Shown: positions 11,381 through 23,282 of the stretch, one piece after another
Numbering within the stretch: the stretch's first letter is position 1
Layout of the letters: each line of letters starts with the position of its first letter
NCBI GenBank assembly: GCA_948567375.1
Contig: OX419757.1
Span: 7,440,001-7,504,000 of the forward strand
Reading direction: 5' to 3'
DNA: 64,000 nt
Origin: Lunularia cruciata
Lineage: Eukaryota > Streptophyta > Marchantiopsida > Lunulariales > Lunulariaceae
The notes under the pieces: generated by a model
What the model saw: the letters and a program-made list of their open reading frames with translations, nothing else
The model's database searches: none
What the model was told of the DNA's origin: nothing
Translations under genes and position numbers: made by a program

Positions 11381-14100
11381 TTGACACGTGTATTCTCCCC
11401 TGAGTTGCGTTTATTCCCCTCCTGCGTGTTGCATGTACAGACATTGACGGTGGTTCAGAGCTTAGTGGTTAGCTTGGCAACGTAAAGACATATCAAACTG
11501 CTTTACTTCAGTCTTGAACTCAAGGCTAGTCTAGTCTTGGGGTTTGGCTGGATGTGTGCTCCCAGTGGTGTCTTTCAGTGTCCATCGAAACACCACGTTA
11601 ACTCATTCCGTCCGGCATTGACTGTAAAGCAGTTCATGGAACTTATGAACAGGCTAACCGGCGAAGCTATCGAGAAACCATGGATCAGTATCTAGAGTTA
11701 CTGCATTTCCTCTCCATGTGTTGGCATAACACTAGCTATCTACGAGACTTATGAATCTTGTATGGGTAAGGCAACTCTTTCTCACACAAGTCAGTATCTC
11801 TTCCTGTACTGGTCGAGACTCGAGTGAAAACTTGAATTTCTGCCTGGAAACTCCCTGTATCCTCTCCATTCCATTTGTGGGGATGATCGCTAGTTCTCTG
11901 CGATACTTTTGGAGATCGGGGGGAATACAAAACAACTCTTGTTGTACTTGTCAGCGATCTAGAGATGCGCTTCACTTTGCTCAAGCCAAACTATGGAATG
12001 GCGAAACACGTGTGTTCAGGATACCTCCGGTTGTCAAGTTTCAACTGATGCTTTATATTTGCAATATGTGCACATAAGTCTCTAATCCACTGTCGGTTGA
12101 CAAACATTTAAAAGTACCCACATGGGTTGAACTCACTATATCAGCTGAAAGCATTCATGGTTCGTGGTATGCTATCTCCCCGGTGTTCAAGAAGCTCAAG
12201 GTATTCAAATCTTAGAGCTTCTCCACCTTTTAGCACGTTAATTGTAGAGTTTTATAACGTAAAAACTTCACATTCTTTTGCCACGTGAGAAACCCACATG
12301 CATGAACTCGAAGCTTGCGTTCTAGAAGCACCCTTTAATCGGCAGGCCCTGATATTACGTGGGATATGAATACATGAAGGGCAGAATGTAGAGATAATAA
12401 AAAATGGAGGCAGGATTAATTAGCCGAAATCTTTCAATGATAAAAAGTTGTAATACAAATATCTTGCAGAATACCTCGACGCGAGTACTTCTTTCGACGA
12501 TAAACTGTTCTCCTGTACCTCAAACCTAAACCTTTTCGTGTTTGACTCGATGTCAGGAGTAACTTCAAGTGGAAATATAACATAAACAGGAAAGGTATTT
12601 TTTGGTTTATTTTTCCCTTAAGTTCCATTATTTTAAATTTATGCTTTGTCTAATACTTGTATGGCGTGAACGCATAGTATGGGTGTAAGGACCTATATAG
12701 CACAACGGAATCGAGTTAAGTGGATTTAAGCAAAACCTAATTTCCCTTGGTTCATTAGAAGTAATAAAAAACCAAGTATGAGAGAGAAAACATTACCCCA
12801 CCAATTTTTTACGTATGATCAATTTTTTTTCCTTACGTGGAAGCAATTTAGCTAAAGTAAATATAAGAAGAAAATATAAGTAATGATATAGTATTATAGT
12901 CTGGTAAATAATGGTGCACTAGGGTTTTAATGAGTACATATGAACTGTCAAATCTCGAGAGACAAAAACTTATGTACAGGTAAATTTTCTGCTTTATTGG
13001 GATCTGTATCACTCTAAAGATTTAAGTTTTACCGTGCGCAAATATAGTGACTATATGTTGGAAGTTACCTTTTTGACCAAAAAATTATCCAAATAGCTCT
13101 TAATTAAGTATATTAATAAAGGAATCAAGTAAATATAAAATACTGAGCTTACATATATCTACATAGAAAATATTTTTTAATTTCAACGCAGATTTTATCT
13201 CAAAATTAGAAATCCAAATGAGCTCATAAAGTTTTGAATATAATGTAAAGAAATATAACTCAAGTCTCTATTTTCCCAAATTCTTTTCATATACATAGGA
13301 TAACATAAATACATTAAGTATAAGTAAGTCTAACTGACTAATTTCAAATTTACTATGAGTATTCTAATCTCTAAATGGGAAATTTTAGTAGTTCATGGAT
13401 ACAAAACAATACAGCAAACACTAGAACAATATAACGTGTATTAGCAAAGGTACTCGGAATCTTGGAATTTTGGATTTATTGTTCCTTTTACTTTGTTTTA
13501 TAAAGTGAAGAGGTAAGTCTTTTCCGGAAGAATACCTTGGTTTGAGAGAATATTGGATCGATGTGACTATTCATAAAGGAAGAAGTTCCGAAAGAAGATG
13601 CTTGATTCTTCCAATGAATATGGTTTTCTTCATTGGAAGATAAAGATTGGCTCTCCCGAAGAATCGTGCAAATTCAACAATTTTTTTTGAATTCGACTAC
13701 TGCTGCGTAAACAATTACTGTGGACTAACGTTGGTACCTACTCTTACGTGAGGAAAACAGTCGACGAGCATATGAAGACCGTTGAGTCGAAGGCTTGGGA
13801 AAATAAATTCAACACTTTGCTTGGAGGAACATTTATTAATTGACGAATTCGTTTGGAAGCACGACGGTGAGATTGAGAGTTAGAGATTGGGGAGTTAAGT
13901 GAGTGAGCAGTAGTATCTTAGGGCGTGAAACCGATTTCATTAGTTCACCCACAAGTCTCAATGGGTAATTCAAAGGAACTCTCATAATTCATTAAACTTG
14001 CTAAGCACAACAATAGATTATTGGGAAATGTTTGAAAGGCAAGGCATGGAATAGTGCGGCAGTTGCATCTCAGTTCCATAGTATGGAACTGGGAGTGTGT
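11381..14100. other. AT-rich intergenic region
   Basis: I find no recognisable gene or element. Base composition falls sharply to AT-rich from about 12,200. A 12-bp inverted repeat lies at 13607-13640. The short open frames here show no family resemblance. Confidence 0.5.
13607..13640. repeat. 12-bp inverted repeat with 10-nt loop
   Basis: The arm TCTTCCAATGAA at 13607-13618 is followed by its exact reverse complement at 13629-13640. It stands alone in AT-rich DNA. It could be a small foldback or a chance hairpin. Confidence 0.5.
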
Positions 14101-16320
14101 ACCAGGACCCATGGCACTAGAAATTCCTAGCATGAAGTATTTGGTGCTGGGTAGTCAGAGAAAATGTGCGCAACTGGACAATGATCCATTGGACTAAAGT
14201 TTTGGGTGAGGATGCAAGACATTTGGGAGGATACAGATTTGACACATTCTTTGTACTACTAGGTGGGGCAATACATGCATGCCTGCTTGACTCATTTGTC
14301 CATAACAAACACCTATCAAATAGGTGGCCAATGGTGGATTACAAGAATCTGGCTTGATGGGTGATCATGGAGGTCTTGATGAAGGTGTTTTGACCTCAAC
14401 TTGCAATGTGTCTCTCAAATGGTTAGGCGGCTGTCTTTGAACACATATTCCCCAAAAGTATAATTTATTGGGGATAGGTTTTCATTTGTATGTGCAAAGG
14501 ATGTTCAATATCTCCAAAGGGTTTGGACTGCCTTACCTCATATACTTTGTAATACACTACTTTATTGGGATGAATCTTCTCAAGGATAAGGAGAAGATGC
14601 AATTCTCGAGACATAAAGTGTCCTCTTTGTACTTTGCAATGGACCGATATGACATGAACTAGATGAGCTAATGTAGGAGGTGGATGCAAAGTATTTGCTG
14701 ATGGGAGAGTTTGTGATGCCAGTGAAAAAGGAGAAGATGAGGAAATTTGGGACCAAGCCTTCACAAAAAAAGACCAGCACCACAACCAACATGCGGAACA
14801 AGAATGTGAAGGTGATAGATCTTTTGGAAGAAGAAGAAGAGTACAAAGATGTTGTGGAAAAACTGGAAGTAGAGGAGGAGGAATTCCTTTGGAAGAAGAT
14901 AAATTTGGAAGATGAGTGAAAGCAAAAGAACAAGAAAAGCAAGCAAATGCCATAATCCCCAAGCCTATGGGAGAAGAAGATCCTTGCCAATTTTTGACTT
15001 GGATACCAAAAGAAATGCTGATTCAGAAGGAGGTAACAAAGGAAGTAGATCCTTTGTCTCCACCAAAAGAACAAGCCAATCTATTTGACGATAGTGAAGA
15101 AGAGCATAACCAAGTAATAGTAGTTGTAATTGGCATCATTTTTTTCACAAGATTTTAATGCTACTTATGGAAGTAATCAAAAAATTCTATCCTAAGTATG
15201 AAAGGGAGCATTTGGAAAGAAAAGATCATACTTCCATAGTAAGAAGTATGTATCACCAATTGCAACAATAGAAGGTGAAAGTTGAGTCATTTAAAAGTGA
15301 AATTCTTCATCTTTGGAAGGAGCAACAAGAGCAAGGTGAGAGGGAGAATGCTTTACAAGAGCAAGTGGATCTATCAGGGAAGGAGAAGTTGTAGAAAGCA
15401 AAGGATGAGTACAATTAATTGGTGTGAATAAAGGATTTAGAGGAAGATTTGGCAATTCTTTGGAAAACATTAGTACATGAGAAGACCAATTGCTTACAAG
15501 AAGATTAGTAGTTTGCAAGCACATGTGGAGCAATTGATTACAAATAGTCAACAAATGACTTCTTAGAAAGTACAATACAAAGATGCATTCATAATATATC
15601 CAAGAGAAACCAACATTTGGTTGGTGGAGTGCTAGAAGGAGATCACAACTTATCAAGAGACCAAAGAAAAATTGAAGTCTAAGTTCAAGGCAATGTATGT
15701 TTTTTTTGGGGAGTTAAAGAATCAAGATGAAGTTAAGCCAAAGTTGGAGGTTATTCCAAAGATGTAGGTGAAAGAGGAGCAACTAGAAGGCAAAGTCTAA
15801 GTGAAGTTGATCATGACAATTTTGTTTTAGAGAAGAAACATAACACGGTCAAAAGATTATGCAAGATTATGATTGACATGATGATTGAAATTATAAGCTA
15901 CCATGACTTTGGGTAAATTCAACAACTTAAGCTTCTTTGAAAACATCTCCTTTGTCCTTTGAAGGATCAAACTTTAGAAAGAATACCAATAAATATTAGA
16001 GCTAGAACAGAAAGGAAACTTTATAACTTTGGGAGAATATGAGAATAACTCTTTTAGATGTAAAAGTTAGATTTGACATGGCAGTAGATGATCTAAAAAA
16101 CTAAAGAATTGATAAAGCAAGAAGAAAAGGGGCCAATGTGGTAACCCACCTTGCATCTCCTTATGCAGTTTTTTCCTTTGTTTACTCCTTTTTGTAATTA
16201 GTTAAGTATGTAGATTAGAATAGTATTACTAGATATGAATTATGGCTTGTGCTCAAACTGCTAGTAAAAGACTATAAACATGTATTCAATATTGGGAGAA
16301 TTGACCTTCATAGTCATGAC
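14101..16320 (+). pseudogene. decayed coiled-coil mobile-element protein (copy G)
   Basis: Degraded plus-strand coding sequence in several frames. Around 14,470-14,600 it has a hydrophobic segment ending FIGMNLLKDKEK. This matches the equivalent segment of copies B, C and E (FYFxLNxLxxEE type). An acidic, Glu-rich stretch follows (14,820-14,915) and then Lys/Glu-rich coiled-coil-like sequence to about 15,850. This is the same order of parts as in the better-preserved copies A-C. I could not find clear element ends. Function unknown; probably a gag-like protein. Confidence 0.5.
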
Positions 16321-17386
16321 GCCATCAAAGTGGGACTACCCCAATAACATTGTTGTGGGACTAATGCCACAATCATAAGTACGGGTTGCTATGTCAACCA
16401 TCGGAAATCAATCATCAACAATCTTCATTTAGACAAGCAAAAAATAGCCATGTAGGACAAAGAACTGAGTTTGACAACTTCTCATGATGCTTCACACATG
16501 TGGGAACAATGATCACCAAAATCTGGAAACAAATCATTGCTTGATAAGAATGCATCCCCTTGAGAAGGAGTGAGGATCAATCAAAGCAAAACTATGAATG
16601 CACATTAGGACAGACTTGCACCATGGTGAAATAGAACTTGTAAGTTAGCACAAGAGATTGTGTGAGAGGGTGATCAAGACCAAGAGTGTGGAAGTGAATT
16701 GGTGGAATGATTCTTAATTGAAGCATTGGGCAACACAATGTCCTTGGAGAAGTAGAAGATGACACTTGGAGTTGCCTTGTGTTCTCCAAGAGTGGAGAAA
16801 TGGGCAAATTATTGTTATGTCAAGTCCCTCAACTCAAATCATTTATGGTTTTTGTTGTGGATTTGGGATTTCATTTATCTCTTGATGATGTTGGAGATTA
16901 GAGAAAAGAAGAATCCCAACTTTACTAATAAAGAAATGTGTTTGTATTGGATTGAGGAGCATTGATAAAAGGTTCTTGAGTCCAGCTAAATGCTTGATTC
17001 AATGTACTTAGACCAAGAGTGGACCTAGGCAATAAAAGAGATGACAAGGAAATTCAAAGATTCATTCAAGTCCAAGCAAACAAGGAATGGTTGGAAGGTG
17101 AATGAATACAATGATTCCACCAAATGCACCATGGCGACCTTGCTCATGAAGCTTTTCAAGTCAATGTGAACAACTTATATTAAAATGAACATACCACCTT
17201 CTTCCAACTATTGCAAGAAGGGAAACCCATGAATTGGGCAAAGATGTTCTACCATTGAACCATTGACAAAAAAATTGCAAACACGTGGAGGAAATACTTT
17301 TCTCTCCCTATTTGTATTTCATTTTTACATCAAGATGAAGATATTAATGAAGGAAGAGAAGAAGCTCTTCCTAGCAGACTATAACA
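16321..17386 (+). pseudogene. second decayed fragment of the coiled-coil element family
   Basis: Plus-strand coding remnants. At about 17,200-17,260 it reads FFQLLQEGKPMNWAKMF, matching the W(A/V)-x-x-F motif of copies A, B, C, E and F, followed by a hydrophobic FLHQD stretch. It is cut off at 17,387, where a minus-strand element terminus begins. The 16.3-17.1 kb part shows no recognisable domain. Confidence 0.4.
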
Positions 17387-18460
17387 TGTGACAACTCAAT
17401 ATCAATGTAACAATACTATAATCAGTAAGAATAGGTTGTTCCTCTAACAATATGGGTGAGAAATGAATATAAAGGAAGATCAAGTGTTAGAATAGGTTGT
17501 TCCTCTAACAATATGGGTTAGAAATGAATATAAAGGAAGATCAAGTGTCACAATATCACTAGTTCTATATTTTTATGTGTTTAACCTCTTGGGAAGAAAC
17601 CACTCCCAAAAGAGGATAACAATACCCAATGTGGCACCCTCTAGAAAAGAGAAATTAATAACCACTCTAACTAGATATAATCTAATGCACCTTTGATAGT
17701 GGTGGTAAACTTCATACCAAAGGCCTCTTCCTCCTGAAGAGCCTCTTTTACCTCAAAATCTTTTACTTCAACATCTAATCCCTTCTATAGTATATTTCAC
17801 TCCAAAATTTGGTTTTCAAGCTAAAGGTTCTATCATCCTAATGCTATTGCTAACTATGCTCATCTCATCTTAGAAGACACAATCCTAAAGGAATCTAAAA
17901 TTGATTTTCTACTTGGCTTTTTTATTCCATGGTACTTAAAATGCTCTATTGTTCCAAGGACTTTCTGCACATTAACTTGCTCATTTAGAATGTCAAGGGT
18001 AACTTCCTTGATAATGTGCAAATTTCCTACACAAGTACTCAAACACTCATTTTGGCTGAATGTCAAGGGGAATTTCTTGATGCAATGCAAATTTACTAAA
18101 CAAGTACTCAAGCATACTCCTATTCCAAGATTCCTCACCTCTAATTGACCAAGTATACAACCCAAGATGCAAGTGAAAGCCATTCAACATAAAGACTCAA
18201 GAAATATTTGAGCTGAAATGCTTTTATTATAAAAGAAGTGGGCAATTCTTCTTTGTAATTTTTGTAACTTTGATGAGGAAGAATAACAAGTAAAGATACC
18301 AATAATCTTTTAACTACTCTTACTCCAGTTAATGCTAATCCTACCTACTTGTCTTATCTTCAAGTTCAATTAAGGGTTGATTGTGCATCCATTGCTAATT
18401 GAGCTACTTGCTTGTTGCTTACTTTATAAGTATTTACACTCATGCAATCAATGGCTACAA
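17387..18460 (-). mobile_element. 3'-terminal part of a minus-strand family member (copy H)
   Basis: It starts TGTGACAAC, the reverse complement of the terminus of the pol-less family. About 190 bp in, it carries the shared block reading like TTAACCTCTTGGGAAGAAACC, also found 100-250 bp inside the termini of copies A, C, D and E. A minus-strand open stretch (18,183-17,860) has no recognised domain. The other end was not found; it probably lies before or within the 18.5-kb microsatellite. Confidence 0.45.
17428..17549. repeat. 61-bp tandem duplication
   Basis: Two nearly identical 61-bp units, 17428-17488 and 17489-17549, differ at only a few positions. They lie just inside the terminus of copy H, so the duplication probably arose after insertion. 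Confidence 0.85.
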
Positions 18461-18526
18461 AATTGGTCCTAAGTCTAAAGGTACATTTGAACACAGATAT
18501 AAATAAAAAAATAAATAAAAAATAAA

Positions 18527-18680
18527 TAGAAATAGAAATAGAAATAGAAATAGAAATAGAAATAGAAATAAAGATAAAATAGAAATAGAAATAGAAATAG
18601 AAATAGAAATAAACATAAAAATAGAAATAGAAATAAAATAGAAATAGAAATAGAAATAGAAATAGAAATAGAAATAGAAA
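18527..18680. repeat. (GAAATA)n microsatellite
   Basis: A long hexanucleotide run of GAAATA units with a few interruptions. It codes for nothing real; the long minus-strand Phe/Ile/Ser frame across it is an artefact of the repeat. Confidence 0.95.
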
Positions 18681-19002
18681 TTAAAATGGAAAAAATAATT
18701 AAAAAAATAATGATGAAGATATATTTCAGGACAAAGATACACTTCAGGCCAAGGGTGCATTCTCCACTTAATAGATTTTTACTTATTTTATTTGGGCTAA
18801 CAATTCTATTATCATGAACTACCTTTGCTCTTGCAGATCTTTAAGAATAAATCTATCCTCTTTGCATACTCTCAATAGACGACAACAACACCTTAATGGA
18901 CTCTTCAAATTCCTTCAAAGTATGGTCTTGAAGCTTGGCCAAGACTTTCTCTTTAATGTCCACATGGTCCTTCAATAGTGCTACATATCCTTCACAATCT
19001 TC
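18681..19002. other. unassigned retroelement-flanking sequence
   Basis: Sequence between the microsatellite and the minus-strand protease remnant. On the minus strand it could be the continuation of the gag-pol remnant, but I see no motif. Confidence 0.3.
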
Positions 19003-20591
19003 CTACAACACATTCTTGGAGAGCTCCAAGGCCTTCCCTTTTGCTACTAAAACTTCTAAGCAATCATCTAGGTTGTTGATGCTATCTACATGACTTACTT
19101 GACTCATTCCAAGTAATGGAAAATTCTCCTCGTCCTTCTTTGAGTGTAAGCTGCACGTGGCATCTTCTTTGATCTTGTAGCACTCTAAGTATTGCACTTC
19201 AACTTCCTCCTCCAAAGTCACTTCTGAAGGACTAGAGGTACTATCTATGTAGTGTTCTTTTGATGATAGGGTTTCTTCTAAATATGGAATTTCTTTCCAA
19301 CATACTGTCATTTGCTTGGAGTTTGACTCAATAGGATCTTGGCAATGCAAGGTATGTTGGTGTGATTCTACATTAACTTGGGCATGATACAACCATGGTC
19401 TTCCAATAAGTAGTGGATAGCCTATTTTATTCATTGATCAAAGGATAATGAAATCTAAGGAGGAATGTCACTCGTTTGATAGTGGTCAGAATCTTTGATA
19501 GCATTCCCAAGGGTTTTCTTTGTGTTTTATCAGCAAAACTTAGGATGCAAGGAGTAGGTACAAAGGCAATATATCCTAACTTGTGAGCAATATCTTTTGT
19601 CATCACATTCACCTCAAATCTAGAATCAATAGGTATGAATTAGATCATACATCCATTGATTTCCACTTCTACTTTTGGGGATCCTAAGTTTTCAAGTTCT
19701 ATCTTGTAAATACCTAGCACTTTAGGTAGTTTTCTCTTTTGTACCTTTTGGAGTGCAAATGCTAGTTGATACTTCTAGAGCTTGTTATCTTCCTATAATT
19801 GAAGGTGACACTTGCTTTAGCCAAAGCTAAATCAAATACAATGGTTATACTAAGTAACACCTATGAACATACTTACTTTCCTTTTCTTCTTGCTAAGTAT
19901 CTCCCTCTTTGTGATAACATCATCAAATTTGGTACCTTTTGGATCGAATTTGTTAACCTCATTTAGAGGTTGGATACTTTCTCATTGAAGTAACCTTATC
20001 ATTGGTGATTGCTTCTGTTCTACTACTTCATTCTTGGTGCTCTCTTGCATGATATGGATCTCCTTTTGTAGAAGATGCTATGCTTCCTTGCAAATGTATG
20101 CTAGAAATCTGAGGAAAGTGCTTCCCATAGAGGCATTTGCACTTGGAATGGAGGAAATTCTACTCAAAATAGGAGGCACTACACTTTGTGTCTACTACTT
20201 TTTGTTTCTTTGCTTAACCTTTTCCAGTAATTTGAGTTCTTGCTTGCTTGGATCTCATGATGCTTACCTCTCTACACCTTCTTTAGTTGAGAAGAGTCCA
20301 AAGACTCTAATGATAACTTGGTACTCATCTTTTTCTTTGTTAATTTAGTATAAATTCAATTGAGCTCCAAGTCTTGCCATCCTTCTTTGTCAAACAATGA
20401 CAAGTCTTCCTCTCTTGGCTCTTCAAAGGTCATATAGTTAACTTTTGTGTCTCCTTTGGGTAGAAGAAGGTAAGGTACTTACTTCATTAGCTGCCTTGGA
20501 GTAGGAAGATGAGGACATGAAGACCTTGTTTGCCCTAAAGCCTTGCAATTCCTAAATAGTAAGTTATAGGGAGGCAGTCTCTTGGTTTTGG

Positions 20592-20633
20592 GCAACTAGA
20601 TGCCCAATGACCAATGCCTCCACAATTGTAGCA
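20592..20633 (-). other. CCHC zinc knuckle of the gag remnant
   Basis: The minus strand reads CYNCGGIGHWASSC, a perfect C-x2-C-x4-H-x4-C knuckle that binds nucleic acid in retroelement gag proteins. It follows a Pro-rich linker (PPRRIPPPKV). Confidence 0.9.
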
Positions 20634-21826
20634 CACTTTAGGGGGTGGAATCCTTCTTGGTGGCTTGTTAGCAACACCCTTTGGTGGTACATATCTATTG
20701 ATGGCTACAATGGCAACATTTAATGTAGGAATTACTTCTTGGATGGCAAATAATTTTTTTTCCTCCTCCACAAAGTGCTCATTGTCTATCTATGCAAGAG
20801 CCCATTCTACCTGGTTCATTGATGTAGAAGGTTGTCACAAAAAACACTTTGTGTTTCCATGTTTGGACTTCTTGCATGTTGTGCACCACACATTTGGTCA
20901 AGCATACAAAGGAACTTTTTGTCTTTCTATTGCACCAACCATTTGGACTTTGAAGTCAAAAAACTCTTTGATGAGGTCTTCTTGTTTTGAACCTAGCTAT
21001 GTACATATCTTTGGATTGTATTGCACCTTGGTTCTACAAACACCTTGATTTTTTATTTGTACCTTGGTTTTACAAATGCATTTCCTTCTACTCCTCCCTT
21101 AAAACAAGATTCCAAAGACAAAGATATACTAGATGACTTTGAGGGCAAAGTTATAGGTTTCTTGGTTGACTTCTTCTTGGACTTCTTTGTAGCTTGCACT
21201 TAGCTCAGATTACTTGAGGGGTTCATTTAAATGGATTTTTCACTCCACTAACTTAAGCACTTGGTGCAATGTATTATGATCTCATTCCTTGGCAAAGACC
21301 CAAAAGTCAATTGGAAGCCCACCTAGGAACCATGCTATTGCTTGTGCGTTTGAGTACCCTAGAGTAACTCCTTTTCTTAGCATTTAGTTCAACAAACTTT
21401 GGAACTACTCCATGGAATTTCAAAGCTTCTCATTCTTTCTCCTTTCCAAATTGTTGAGAGTAGCAAATGCATTTGCTTCATAGTCCAATTCCCTAAAACA
21501 ATCTAAAAATTGATGCTTGAGTGTTGGCCAATCATCAACATTGGTAGGATCTTGGCTCACATGAGTATACCAATTCCTCACCTTCTTCCTCAAAAGACTT
21601 GGAAATATCTAAAGTTGGTCATTTGATGCATCTTCTCTATTAGCTATAGAGATGGCCTCAAACTCCTTTATGAAGGTATCAAGATCCTCTTCTTCATCTT
21701 TAATCTTAAAATTTTTATAGTTTTGCCTTATGAAAGGAGCAGGGTTCACCATGGAAATGAGACCAAAAGTCTGATAAAAAATAGGATGCAAACTTGCTGG
21801 TGAGTAACAGAATAAGTCCTCGTCTA

Positions 21827-21971
21827 GTACACTAACAACAAATCCATCACTATCTTTTGGTATGACAAACAATAAATTTGGATTGGCATACTCTTACTAA
21901 TTGTTTTGGTTGATAGTAAGTCTGACTTCTAGGGGAACTTCATGGTCTAGACCTCTATTAGAGATAACTCA
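21827..21971. repeat. 145-bp direct repeat, left copy
   Basis: Repeated at 22,666-22,810 with only a few substitutions. The two copies flank a solo LTR (21,974-22,664). The sequence belongs to the 5' end of the minus-strand gag remnant. At 145 bp it is far too long to be a target-site duplication. Confidence 0.9.
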
Positions 21972-21973
21972 TT

Positions 21974-22664
21974 TTTCACACCCATTTGTGCATGTGTGTG
22001 GTATTGTGATATTTAGCTTGGTATTACAAGTACTTGAGAGATATTATTTATATAGAGATAAAGGATAGTTCTACATTAGTCATGATTAGCTAGAGTTAGT
22101 CATAGCTGAGATAGAAGGGATCTTACTTTAGAGGAGGTGGAAAAGATGAGCACCACTATTTTGGATTCTAGTGTGTTGACTTGGTATTATTCTTAGGTGT
22201 TTGGCTTTGAGGAAAGAGTTGAGAACTCTTGGGCCCGCAAGCCTTTTTGTTTTGGATTCTTCTATAGTCCAAGGATAGCCCATGTGAAGGAATCCTTGAC
22301 TTAGTGTTTGGGTCAAGATAAGATCACATGCTAGTGGAATATGCCCATGTGAATGGATATTCCTTTCTACTTTTTGACTTTACTTGACTTTTAGTCTAGT
22401 AACTTGGGTCACTGCGGTAATTAGTAACTTTGGTATGTAACTATTTCACAAGTATATAAACAAGGGGTGAGGAGGTACTCATCATCCTTTCATTTGCAAC
22501 TATCTCTCTCTCATTGAGTTCTATAGTGAGCAATGTCTTGAGTCTTGGAGTGTTAGCCTTGGAGAAGTATGATGGAGTTGGGGTTCCTTGCCTTCTTAGT
22601 CCATGGTGCGCTACCATAATAGCCATAAGAGGTTCATCCTGAGTGAGAGACAGGCCGGGTCACA
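21974..22664 (+). mobile_element. solo LTR, about 691 bp
   Basis: The same sequence occurs inverted at 46,700-47,391 at the same length, which defines both ends. The inverted copy begins TGTAACACCC when read on its own strand; this copy begins TTTCACACCC and ends GGGTCACA. A TATATAAA at 22,453-22,460 is followed by a pyrimidine/CT-rich stretch, which fits an LTR promoter. No internal region or second LTR accompanies it. Confidence 0.7.
22453..22460 (+). promoter_or_regulatory. TATA box of the solo LTR
   Basis: TATATAAA followed by a purine-rich stretch, about 210 bp before the LTR end. The same position in the 46.7-kb copy reads TTATAAA on the minus strand, so the box is conserved between the two LTRs. 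Confidence 0.55.
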
Positions 22665-22665
22665 G

Positions 22666-22810
22666 GTACACTAACAACAAATCCATCACTATCTTTTGGT
22701 ATGACAAACAATAAATTTGGATTGGCGTAGTCTTACTAATTGTTTTGGTTGATAGTAAGTCTGACTTCTAGGGGAACTTCATGGTCTAGAACTCTATTAG
22801 AGATAGCTCA
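22666..22810. repeat. 145-bp direct repeat, right copy
   Basis: Right partner of 21,827-21,971 at an offset of exactly 839 bp. It starts 2 bp after the LTR end. Confidence 0.9.
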
Positions 22811-23282
22811 AAGAGGTGAAAGTAATGGTACTTTTTCTATCCCACATTATGAATGACCTTCTAGTAAGAAGTACTCTAAATACTCTTCTTCTCCTTTCTA
22901 CCAAATTATACTTTCCATGGTTTGTGAGTAGGAACTCTACTTGGTATTTTTGCCCTATGGAATAATAGACAAGTGAACTCTCCTTGAAGATAGCAGATTA
23001 GTCAAGTTGGTGAGAAAGAGCTCACTCTCCTACAAGTTCAACACTCATAGGGGTAACTCATCCTCCAAAACTGTTTTTCTCTCAAGGGAATGGAATCCTT
23101 CTTGAGATTTTTTCTCACTGATCAGACTTCTCTTGTTAACACATCTTTGATTTCTCTTTAATGCTCTCAATTCATGAGATGTTTGTATGGCGCATATGTC
23201 CCTAGATGACATTTATTGCCTTGCACAACTTCACTCTTGGGCACTCCAAAGAGTGTATTCACAATAACATATCCAAAAGGCA
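22811..23282. other. unassigned sequence left of the nested element cluster
   Basis: No domain or terminus is recognised. It may be the 5' part of the minus-strand gypsy remnant. Confidence 0.3.

Larger units (their letters stand above)
19003..21971 (-). pseudogene. Ty3/gypsy gag-protease remnant
   Basis: Minus-strand retrotransposon remnant in several broken frames, gag upstream (21.9-21.2 kb), then a zinc knuckle (20.6 kb), then a retropepsin-like region (19.6-19.0 kb). Gag has a DLDTFIKEFEAISI segment and a WYTHV...DDWPTLKHQF segment typical of retrotransposon gag. The protease-like part contains NVMTKDIAHKLGY and YPLLIGRPWLYHAQVNV, a pattern common in plant gypsy polyproteins. I see no RT downstream, so the element is truncated or its pol was lost. 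Stops and frameshifts throughout make it non-functional. Confidence 0.75.

Noticed and set aside
18527-18680. Possible CRISPR-like regular array
   Set aside because: A simple hexanucleotide repeat without spacers, in a plant nuclear genome.
18455-18760. 101-codon minus-strand Phe/Ile/Tyr-rich frame
   Set aside because: It is created by the GAAATA microsatellite.
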